Assembly (NCBI GenBank): GCA_003202005.1
Contig: QJJF01000020.1
Location: 1-45,178 of the forward strand
Direction: 5' to 3'
Length of the DNA: 45,178 nt
Source: Williamsia faeni
GTDB lineage: Bacteria > Actinomycetota > Actinomycetes > Mycobacteriales > Mycobacteriaceae
Positions 17,146 to 24,598 of the stretch are shown one piece after another. Within the stretch, counting starts at the first letter, position 1, and each line of letters begins with the position of its first letter. Under the pieces are notes generated by a model. The model was not told the DNA's origin and made no database searches. It saw nothing but the letters and a program-made list of their open reading frames with translations. Position numbers and translations under genes: made by a program.

Positions 17146-18740
17146 GACTGAAGCGCCGAAGGCGTAGGTACCGGTGGCCATGCCGAAGCCTCGAGCTGTT
17201 CGCGGAGCGTTCTTTTCACGACTTTTCCGTAACCCGACTTGGGCAGTTCGGTCCAGATGAGTACGTGTCGCGGCATCTTGTACCGTGCGACTTTGGGCTC
17301 AAGCCATTCTTTTAGCTCTTCGGCATCGCATTCAGCGCCCGCTGCGGCAACGCAAATCGCGACACCGATCTCACCCCACTTGGCGTCCGGCATTCCGAAT
17401 ACCGCCACTTCGGACACCGAGGGGTGCTGGAGCAACTTCTCCTCGATGTCGCGAGGGTAGATATTCGATCCGCCCGAGATGTACATATCAGAGGCGCGCC
17501 CCGTCACATACAGGAAGCCGTACTCGTCGAGCAGACCGAGATCACCGGTCCGGAACCAGCCATCGCGAAACGCAGCGTCATTGGCGGCTTCGTTCCGCAG
17601 ATAGCCTGTGAACACTGCTGGTCCGGCTACGCAGATCTCGCCCGTGTGCCCGGCTTCGACTTCGTTGCCGTCATCATCCTGGATGCTGACTTGCATCCCG
17701 GTACGCGGGAAACCACAGGTCCGGATGTCTGTGCTCGACGGTGTCGGATGGTCGTGCAGCGCGGGCGGCAGAACCGTGATGTTGCCTGTGACCTCACCCA
17801 ATCCGTAATACTGCGTCAGGACTTCGCCCAGTACCTCGCGTGCGTGCTGCTGGTCGGCAGCTCCCATCGGTGCACCTGCGTAGATGACGAACCGCAGTGA
17901 CGAGTGGTCTCGAGTGACTGCGTCGGGGTGTTCGGCAATCACCTTCAGGATTGTCGGAACGGTGAACATGTTGGTGACTCGTTCGCGTTCGACCAGTTCC
18001 CACACTTCCGCGCCGTCGAGTCGTCCCGCTTGGGGCAGTACCGTTGCTGCACCTGCGGCGATCTGTGGCAGCAGATGAATTCCTGCCCCGTGGGACAGCG
18101 GGGCAACGACGAGCGAACGGTCTCGGTCAGTAGTGCCTGGCATCAGGTCACAGAGGTGATTGGTGACCACGAATCCCATCTGATCATGCGTCAACACAGC
18201 GCATTTGGGTGCGCCGCTGGTACCGGAAGTGAAGAAATACCAGGCATGGTCGCCGACCTTGACCGCCGCATCTTTGAACTCACCCTGGTACTGCAGGCCC
18301 GCGACGGAAGACGGATCCTCGGTGCTGCCACCCAGCCACAGAATGCCGCCCGGCACGTCCAGCTCATCGGTCACGGCTGCCGCGTGTTCTGTGAAGTCGC
18401 GGTCGCACAAAATCACCGTCGGACGGCAGGTCTGTGCAATCACCAGAATGTCCGAAGGTGTGAGCCGTACATTGGTCGGGGCCATGACTGCTCCGGCACG
18501 CCAAGTAGCCAGCATCGCTTGGATGTACTCGATGTGATTCGTGCCGTGAATCAAGACGCAGTCGCCGGTCTTGACTCCTCGGTCGCGTAGTGCATGCGCC
18601 AGAGTGCTGACAGCATTGTCCAGCTCGCGCCACGTGACCGTCACGTCCCCGCTGATGATTGCCGCCTCATCTGGAAGGCGGCGAGCGGTTTTGGTCAGTA
18701 GATTCGCGAGGTTGACCGCGCGTTGTACTCGTTGTGTCAT
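17142..18740 (-). CDS. Acyl-CoA synthetase (AMP-forming, ANL superfamily)
   Basis: A 532-residue acid:CoA ligase: acid + ATP + CoA to acyl-CoA + AMP + PPi. The P-loop-like motif TSGTSGAPK is at residues 171-179. Then come YYGLGEVTG, the GWFRTGDLG hinge region and YISGGSNIYPRDIEEKL. The C-terminal catalytic lysine lies in SGYGKVVKRTL. It shares ATGA overlaps with thiolase upstream and oxidase downstream. Specificity (fatty, aromatic or branched acid) cannot be read; the operon context suggests activation of an acid intermediate that is later cleaved thiolytically. Confidence 0.93.
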   Translation of the reverse strand: MTQRVQRAVNLANLLTKTARRLPDEAAIISGDVTVTWRELDNAVSTLAHALRDRGVKTGDCVLIHGTNHIEYIQAMLATWRAGAVMAPTNVRLTPSDILVIAQTCRPTVILCDRDFTEHAAAVTDELDVPGGILWLGGSTEDPSSVAGLQYQGEFKDAAVKVGDHAWYFFTSGTSGAPKCAVLTHDQMGFVVTNHLCDLMPGTTDRDRSLVVAPLSHGAGIHLLPQIAAGAATVLPQAGRLDGAEVWELVERERVTNMFTVPTILKVIAEHPDAVTRDHSSLRFVIYAGAPMGAADQQHAREVLGEVLTQYYGLGEVTGNITVLPPALHDHPTPSSTDIRTCGFPRTGMQVSIQDDDGNEVEAGHTGEICVAGPAVFTGYLRNEAANDAAFRDGWFRTGDLGLLDEYGFLYVTGRASDMYISGGSNIYPRDIEEKLLQHPSVSEVAVFGMPDAKWGEIGVAICVAAAGAECDAEELKEWLEPKVARYKMPRHVLIWTELPKSGYGKVVKRTLREQLEASAWPPVPTPSALQS

Positions 18741-19906
18741 CGGGTGCGCTCCAACACTGAGGCGTAGTTGGCGACAGCGGCGCCGCCCATGTTGAACACG
18801 ACTGCGCGGTCTGCCTTGCTCAGCTGCATCTCGCCCGCCTCGCCGGTCAATTGCATTGCAGTGACCACATGTTGAGAGACGCCGGTAGCCCCAACGGGGT
18901 GACCCTTGGCCTTCAGGCCGCCGGATACGTTGACCGGGAGCGCTCCGTCGCGCTGGGTTGTCCCTTCCTCGAGAACGATTGCGCCCTTGCCCTGTTCAGC
19001 AAGTCCGAAGGCCTCGTACTGCATCAGTTCAGCCTGAGTGAAGCAATCGTGCGTCTCGATCAAGTCGAGATCCCCGAGCGTGAGGTGCGCTTCCTCGAGG
19101 GCACCAAGGAACGCAGCCTGCGCTCCATCGAAGAAGAGGCGATCACGTCGACCTGCCAGCGGCAACGGTTCATTGGCTTGTTTACGGCCGCGGAACGACA
19201 CGGAACGGCGGGCCCGGCGAGCAACATCAGGATTGGCAATGACCAACGCCGCGGCTCCGTCCGAGACGAGCGAGCAGTCGGTCCGCAGGAGCGGCCCTGC
19301 CACTCTGGGGTTGCGATCGGATTCAGTCGCGCAGAACTCGTATCCGAGGTCCTTGCGCATGTGAGCGAACGGATTCCGCACGCCGTTGAGGTGGTTCTTT
19401 GCTGCGATGCGGGCTAGTGCCTCCCGCTGATTGCCGAAGCGTTCGCCGTAGCCTTGCGCCAACTGCCCAAAAATGTCCGGGAAGCTGCCGGCGGCTCCCT
19501 CGGTTTTCCGGTGGGCGGCACCGAGCAAGATGTCGCCCACGTCGACTCCGGGTCCGGTCATCTTTTCGGCGCCGATCACCAGTGCCACTTTGCCTCGTCC
19601 GGCCTGGACGTGGTCGAGTGCGGAGAACAGCGCGGCGCTGCCAGTGGCACAGGCATTTTCAACGCGAGTAGCCGGTATCCGGGCGAGTTCGGGGTGGCCG
19701 ACTCCGACGAGTGCCGCTTCGAAACTTTGCCTGGAGAATCCGTTGTTGAAAACACCTACGTAGATTGCGTCGACGTCGCTTGGGGACAACTCGGCGTCGT
19801 CGAGCGCCTTGATGGCGACCTCCGCGATCAGGTCTTCCACCTCAGGAAGTTCCGATTTTCCGAACTTGCTGTGGGACCAGCCGATTATTGCGGGTCGATC
19901 AGGCAT
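18737..19906 (-). CDS. Thiolase-family protein (SCP-x/acetyl-CoA acetyltransferase type)
   Basis: A 389-residue thiolase fold protein with the nucleophile Cys86 in RVENACATGSAA, the DLIETHDCFTQAEL loop and the C-terminal GGLKAKGHPVGATG. It belongs to the SCP-x-like branch, whose members often work with a small DUF35/OB-fold partner, as in steroid side-chain aldolases and thiolases. No DUF35 gene is nearby. The frame is open 100 codons upstream, but the ATG at 19906 has a near-perfect AGGAGG and is clearly the start. It heads the three-gene operon and is divergent from the dehydrogenase at 20267. Confidence 0.9.
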   Translation of the reverse strand: MPDRPAIIGWSHSKFGKSELPEVEDLIAEVAIKALDDAELSPSDVDAIYVGVFNNGFSRQSFEAALVGVGHPELARIPATRVENACATGSAALFSALDHVQAGRGKVALVIGAEKMTGPGVDVGDILLGAAHRKTEGAAGSFPDIFGQLAQGYGERFGNQREALARIAAKNHLNGVRNPFAHMRKDLGYEFCATESDRNPRVAGPLLRTDCSLVSDGAAALVIANPDVARRARRSVSFRGRKQANEPLPLAGRRDRLFFDGAQAAFLGALEEAHLTLGDLDLIETHDCFTQAELMQYEAFGLAEQGKGAIVLEEGTTQRDGALPVNVSGGLKAKGHPVGATGVSQHVVTAMQLTGEAGEMQLSKADRAVVFNMGGAAVANYASVLERTR

Positions 19907-20266
19907 TCGTATTCCTCCTGGGTCGAGGGGCAAGGATCCATCGATTATCGGCCCGTCGACCCGAGTGAAACGACCGCCGCTTGTCGTGGGCTGAGATCCG
20001 GCGTTCCTCTCTGAAGAGGAATGCGCTGGTCGGGGCACCGTTCGCAGGATTTCTTGCCCTCGAAGTGCGGCCAACCGCGGAACCCAGGGTTGGGACAACC
20101 AGTCATTTTCGACAAAACGAGGAATGCGATACCGACGAGCCCTTCGCAGGGCGGTGGTGATTGGCGCGTGCTGCAGGAATGCTTCGAAGGCGCGTGGGCT
20201 TCTCATATCTTGCAGAGTTGGCCAGCGATCTCGGACCGCACGGCCAGCCCCCAGGAGGACGTTTCA
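19907..20266. other. Divergent intergenic region with a hairpin
   Basis: About 360 bases between the divergent thiolase operon and the 3-hydroxyisobutyrate-dehydrogenase-like gene; both promoters should be here. The only clear structure is a 7-bp perfect hairpin TTCCTCT-ctga-AGAGGAA at 20004-20021. A GGATCCA at 19935 resembles half of the regulon box seen at 13193 and 21988 but lacks the second half. Confidence 0.5.
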
Positions 20267-21151
20267 ATGAACGCGGAAGTACCGCCGTTACAAGAGATCG
20301 TGTTCGTCGGGATCGGCGCCATCGGGCTGCCCATGGCTGCACGGATCGCCAGCGCCGGGATTCGCGTGACGGCGGTGGATCCATCCGAGGACCAGCGCGC
20401 AGCGGCGCGCAGATTGGGGTTCGCGGCGGTTGCTGGGATCGAAGGGGTTCATGGACCGTGGGCGATTGTTGTGATGGTGGCAACCGCCGAACAGCTGTAC
20501 GAATGTCTTTGTGGATCTGGCCTTCTCGACACCATGCCAAAGGGATCGCTATGTGTCGTCATGTCCACTGTTGGCCCTGAGGTGGTTGCCCAGGTCGCTG
20601 CAGTGGCTGCCGAGAAGGGGGTCGACGTCGTCGATGCACCAGTCACCGGAGGCATCTCCAGTGCGGAGTCCGGCGACCTCACGATCTTCACTGCGGGCCG
20701 CTCGGAAGCACTTGATCGCAGCCGCGATCTTCTCGAGGCCATGGGTTCGACGGTGTTCTGCGGCAACGACCCTGGAAAAGGACAGAGCTTCAAGTTGGTC
20801 AATCAATTGCTCTGCAGCGTCCATCTCGTCGTAGCGGCGGAGGCTCTTGCATTTGCTGAACATCTCGAACTCGATCCGGAGACCGTTCACCGTGCAGTCG
20901 TCGGGGGCGCGGGATCGTCCTGGATGCTCGCAGATCGCGGTCCACGGATGCTTGCAGACCGCAGTATCGCCATGGGAACCGCACTGGACATATTCGTCAA
21001 AGACTCGGCGCTGGTCAGCGGCGCAGCGCAAGGAAGTGGATTCGAGGCTCCACTGCTCATGGCGGCGACCGAGGTCTTTAGGAAGGCGGCCGACCTCGGC
21101 CTGGGGCGGCACGACGACTCACGCGTGCGCGACGTCTACGGCAGGCACTGA
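20267..21151 (+). CDS. 3-hydroxyisobutyrate dehydrogenase / tartronate semialdehyde reductase family
   Basis: A 294-residue beta-hydroxyacid dehydrogenase. The Rossmann start is IVFVGIGAIGLPMAARI, with the substrate motif DAPVTGGISSAESGDLTIF and the catalytic-lysine helix GKGQSFKLVNQLL. The family oxidises 3-hydroxyisobutyrate, tartronate semialdehyde or related short hydroxy acids with NAD(P). The glycine-rich motif reads GxGxxG with Ile where the family often has Leu or Met, which is acceptable. The ATG at 20267 has AGGAGGA about 6 bp upstream; the open frame upstream is in the promoter region. It probably forms an operon with the SDR 76 bp downstream. Confidence 0.9.
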   Translation: MNAEVPPLQEIVFVGIGAIGLPMAARIASAGIRVTAVDPSEDQRAAARRLGFAAVAGIEGVHGPWAIVVMVATAEQLYECLCGSGLLDTMPKGSLCVVMSTVGPEVVAQVAAVAAEKGVDVVDAPVTGGISSAESGDLTIFTAGRSEALDRSRDLLEAMGSTVFCGNDPGKGQSFKLVNQLLCSVHLVVAAEALAFAEHLELDPETVHRAVVGGAGSSWMLADRGPRMLADRSIAMGTALDIFVKDSALVSGAAQGSGFEAPLLMAATEVFRKAADLGLGRHDDSRVRDVYGRH

Positions 21152-21227
21152 CGTCGTCGACAACCGCGTAGCGGTCTCAAACGCTCGTGTTCACCACAAT
21201 TTTCAGTTCTAACAGAAAGCGACAACG

Positions 21228-21965
21228 ATGAATATCAGCTCTGATGAAAGTTTGGCCCGGCCGTCTGTTGTGATCGGCGGTGGGAGTGGCATCGGACTCA
21301 CTGTGGTTTCGAAAGCGGTTGAGCATTCGAAATCCGTGTCGGTCATGGATTTACACGCACAACGGCCGGCTTCCCTGTCACCGTTCCCTGACGTCGAGTA
21401 CGTACAAGCCGACGTGCTTGATCTCGAGGCCCTGTCCGCTGGTTTCGCCGCTCTGGCCGAACGCGGACCTATCGCCAACGTATTCGTGTCTGCGGGCATC
21501 ACCTTGCCGGCGCCTATCGACCAAGTGGATCCATCCGACGCTCAACGGTGTCTGATGATCAACCTCATGGGATCGATCAACACGATCAAGGCTGTGTTGC
21601 CACATCTGGCTAACGATGCATCGATCGTTCTGGCTGCCTCGGCCGCCGCATACACCGGGGGTGGATATGTGGGGGGATCGATCTACGGGGCATCCAAGGC
21701 GGGAGTGATCGGTCTTACTCGAGGTACCGCCCGAGAGCTCGCCGGCCGCGGTATCCGAGTGAACTGCGTTGCGCCCGGAGCGACGTCGACAGGGATGGTG
21801 GGTGACGACCCGGCAATCGTGGCTCGCCTGACGGAAGGAACGCTTCTGAAACGTCTCGCCACTCCCGATGACATCGCAAATGGTGTTGCCTTTCTCTGGT
21901 CGTCGGCGGCTTCCTACATGACAGGTGCAACGCTCGACATCAACGGTGGCTCCCACCTCGGTTGA
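21228..21965 (+). CDS. Short-chain dehydrogenase/reductase
   Basis: A 245-residue classical SDR: cofactor loop GGGSGIG, VFVSAGI in place of NNAG, an active-site serine in IVLAASAAAY, and the Tyr/Lys pair in YGASKAGVIGLTRG. It ends with the usual YMTGATLDINGG. The acidic residue after strand 2 (VMDLH) favours NAD. It follows the hydroxyacid dehydrogenase and precedes the reductase gene, which has its own regulatory box. The substrate is unknown; oxidation or reduction of a hydroxyl in the same pathway is the simplest reading. Confidence 0.92.
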   Translation: MNISSDESLARPSVVIGGGSGIGLTVVSKAVEHSKSVSVMDLHAQRPASLSPFPDVEYVQADVLDLEALSAGFAALAERGPIANVFVSAGITLPAPIDQVDPSDAQRCLMINLMGSINTIKAVLPHLANDASIVLAASAAAYTGGGYVGGSIYGASKAGVIGLTRGTARELAGRGIRVNCVAPGATSTGMVGDDPAIVARLTEGTLLKRLATPDDIANGVAFLWSSAASYMTGATLDINGGSHLG

Positions 21966-21987
21966 GTATTGTCGGACCGCCAGCTCT

Positions 21988-22011
21988 TGTGTATCCTGGT
22001 TACTGGATCCA
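21988..22011 (+). promoter_or_regulatory. Bipartite operator/promoter box of the reductase gene
   Basis: TGTGTATCCTGG at 21988-21999, four bases, then TGGATCCA at 22004-22011, about 100 bp before the reductase start. Twenty fixed bases and the spacing are identical to the box at 13193-13216, which faces the Rieske operon in the same relative orientation. Outside these blocks the two regions differ, so this is a selected site and not a recent duplication. Confidence 0.68.
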
Positions 22012-22111
22012 CGGTGTGACTCCGATTACAGCGAGTCCGATCCTGAGAAGTCCGGCCAAGCAGACGGTCGTGTCAGCCGATCAAGGCGATACTAGAAAGC
22101 CAGGTACAGCA

Positions 22112-23101
22112 ATGACGACGTCCATGACTGGGTCGACTACCCGTGACAGCGGCACGGCGGTGGTCGAATTGGAAGTGACGGTCGTGGGGATCGTCGATGA
22201 GGCAGATGGCATTCGGTCGCTGAAGTTGTCAGCCGGGGACGGTGCGACTTTGCCGCGCTGGCTTCCAGGCGCTCACATCGACCTGATTCTGTCGTCCGAT
22301 CTGGAACGTCAGTACTCACTATGCGGCGATCCCGAAGACCAGGGCACATGGCAGGTAGCGGTTCTGCGCGAAGCGGATGGCCGAGGCGGGTCGATCTGGG
22401 TGCATGACCGGATAGCGGTTGGAGATCGCCTTCGGGTACGTGGTCCGCGCAACAATTTTCCGCTGGGGGATCAGCCGGAGTACCTCTTCATAGCCGGCGG
22501 AATTGGAATTACGCCGATACTGCCCATGATCGCCAGCTGTGAGAAGGCCGGTGTGCCATGGAGGCTGGTGTATGGCGGACGCAGCGCAGACTCGATGGCA
22601 TTCACCAAAGACCTGGCCGTATATGCCGACAAGGTGACCCTGTGGCCCCAGGACCGGAACGGCATCATCGATCTCGAGGCTCTGCTGGGTGAGCCGCGTG
22701 ACGGCGTTGCGGTGTACTGCTGCGGACCTGGTGTCCTGCTTGACGCTGTCGAAGAACGGTGCGCCCACTGGCCTGTGGGCGCCCTCCACCTCGAACGCTT
22801 CCGACCGAAGGCCGGTGCCCTCGACGGTCCTAACGAAGTCTTCGAGATTGAACTCGATCAGAGTGGGGACGTCCTGACGGTCGGCGCCGAGGAGTCAATC
22901 GTCGACGTGCTTGAAGCTGCAGGAATTCACGTGCCCACTTCATGCCGAGAGGGTACGTGCGGTACCTGCGAGACCGTGGTCTTCGAGGGCGAGCCCGACC
23001 ACCGTGACTCATATCTGACAGACGAGGAGAAAGCCTCCAACGAGGTGATGATGGTTTGCTGCTCGCGGGCCAAGTGTGACCGGCTCGTCCTGGACCTCTA
23101 G
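22112..23101 (+). CDS. PDR-type oxidoreductase (FMN reductase with C-terminal plant-type [2Fe-2S])
   Basis: A 329-residue reductase of the phthalate dioxygenase reductase/VanB family. It has a flavin domain (WLPGAHIDLILSSDLERQYS), an NAD(P) domain (EYLFIAGGIGITPILPMI, then RLVYGGRS) and a C-terminal ferredoxin (C-REGTCGTC and VMMVCCSRAKC supply four cysteines). It carries electrons from NAD(P)H to an oxygenase. No Rieske oxygenase alpha subunit is in the window; the only candidate acceptor is the 171-residue Rieske protein at 10220, whose operon carries the same promoter box. The ATG at 22112 has only a weak AGAAAG; an ATG five codons later is possible. Confidence 0.92.
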   Translation: MTTSMTGSTTRDSGTAVVELEVTVVGIVDEADGIRSLKLSAGDGATLPRWLPGAHIDLILSSDLERQYSLCGDPEDQGTWQVAVLREADGRGGSIWVHDRIAVGDRLRVRGPRNNFPLGDQPEYLFIAGGIGITPILPMIASCEKAGVPWRLVYGGRSADSMAFTKDLAVYADKVTLWPQDRNGIIDLEALLGEPRDGVAVYCCGPGVLLDAVEERCAHWPVGALHLERFRPKAGALDGPNEVFEIELDQSGDVLTVGAEESIVDVLEAAGIHVPTSCREGTCGTCETVVFEGEPDHRDSYLTDEEKASNEVMMVCCSRAKCDRLVLDL

Positions 23102-23192
23102 GGCTCACGTGCCGCCATTATTCGGCACCGATGACACTCGGCGCTATCGCACCCATACAGGGCGTCAAGTAAGGCCGAAGAAAGAAGATCTC

Positions 23193-24479
23193 ATGTCCGT
23201 CAGCTTGATTCAGAGCCTTGTCGACGAATTGGCGGAGGGTCTGAGTCGCGCAGTGGTGGTTGACGATCCCGAGATACGGTTGATCTGCGCCAGTAGGCAC
23301 TACGGGGACGAGGATCAACAGCGAATTCGGGCAGTACTTCAGCGGACCGTCGGACTGGAAGCCACTCAACACATCCTGAGTCAGAATCCGTCGCGGTGGG
23401 CAGGTGCGGGTGTCATTCCAGCCAACACCGAACTGGGAATGGGCACTCGCTGGTGTGTTCCGATCCGGTACCGGGGAAAAATGCTGGGCCTCCTTCTGGT
23501 CATTGACGTCGAGGAGACACTGACGGACGCTGAAAAGTCTGAAATAAACCGAGTCGCAGCTGAGATCGGTGGACATCTTTATGCAACGTACCTCGAAGCC
23601 GCTGATCGTCGGGCGTCACAGGAGCGAGCGGTCGAGGACCTGTTGAGTAGTGATGAACTTGTCCGAAAGACGGGTTTGCGTAATCTCGATGGCGTTGATT
23701 GGCTGGCAGGCGCCGGCTCAGTCTTTGTCACGGTTCTTCGTGTCATGGACCAATCGTCAGACAGTTCTCTGACTGCACGAGAGGCGCTTCGGACGGCCCT
23801 CAACGAGGTAGCCGAGTCAGCCGGTCCACACCGGTTTGGAATTACCATTGATCACTCGCGGGCATGTCTCGTCGAGTCGTGCGGTCGCTCGTCGGCGATC
23901 GGCGAAGTTCGCAAGCGGGCAGAACTACTCGTCGACGCGGTCGAGCAGGTTCTCGGTCACGGAGCGTTGTGTGTGGCAGGTATCAGCGGGTCCGTTACTT
24001 CGCCTGAAGAAGCATGGTGCGCCTACGAGCAAGCGACAATAGCGGTCGACGCGGCAACGGCGACATCGTCTACCGACAAGGTCGCATCGTGGGATGAGCT
24101 GGGGGCATACTCACTTCTCGCACAGCTACCGCCTCGTGCCTTCTCTCCGGCCCTGCTGCCTCGCCCCGTTCGACGGCTCTTGGAAGCGGACGACGTCGGC
24201 TGGATGGTCGAAACGCTCACCAGCTTTCTCGACCACGCCGGTTCAGCTCCCAGAACTGCTGCGGCACTGCATATGCATCGCACATCGCTCTACTATCGGC
24301 TGGATCGTATACGTGAGGTGACCGGGCTGGATTTGGATGATGGCGACACAAGGTTGTTGCTGCACATTGGCGTTCGGATTATTGCTATGAATCAGTCACG
24401 GGCACGGGGCGCGATCGCCGGTGATCAACCGCTTCGTCCGCTGGGGCGACAGGACAAGACTCCACCACTTCGGAGATAG
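23193..24479 (+). CDS. PucR/CdaR-family transcriptional regulator
   Basis: A 428-residue regulator. The N-terminal half is a GAF-like sensory region (DDPEIRLICASRHYGDEDQQ, then PIRYRGKMLGLLLVIDVEE). The middle matches the CdaR GGDEF-like module. The C-terminus is the PucR helix-turn-helix: LLEADDVGWMVETLTSFLDH, then TAAALHMHRTSLYYRLDRI. Proteins of this type control purine, amino-acid and aromatic catabolism. The ATG at 23193 has AAAGAAGA upstream. It lies 91 bp after the reductase and 119 bp before pyruvate carboxylase, and could act on either. Confidence 0.9.
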   Translation: MSVSLIQSLVDELAEGLSRAVVVDDPEIRLICASRHYGDEDQQRIRAVLQRTVGLEATQHILSQNPSRWAGAGVIPANTELGMGTRWCVPIRYRGKMLGLLLVIDVEETLTDAEKSEINRVAAEIGGHLYATYLEAADRRASQERAVEDLLSSDELVRKTGLRNLDGVDWLAGAGSVFVTVLRVMDQSSDSSLTAREALRTALNEVAESAGPHRFGITIDHSRACLVESCGRSSAIGEVRKRAELLVDAVEQVLGHGALCVAGISGSVTSPEEAWCAYEQATIAVDAATATSSTDKVASWDELGAYSLLAQLPPRAFSPALLPRPVRRLLEADDVGWMVETLTSFLDHAGSAPRTAAALHMHRTSLYYRLDRIREVTGLDLDDGDTRLLLHIGVRIIAMNQSRARGAIAGDQPLRPLGRQDKTPPLRR

Positions 24480-24598
24480 TGCCGGGTCCTGTCTCGAAAA
24501 TTGTTGTCTTGCAGAGGTTTTGATAGCGCAACCTACATTTACACAGTCTCGAGCCGTGGCCGTGTCCCGAAGTTATCAAACGATTGAAGAGTGGGTAG

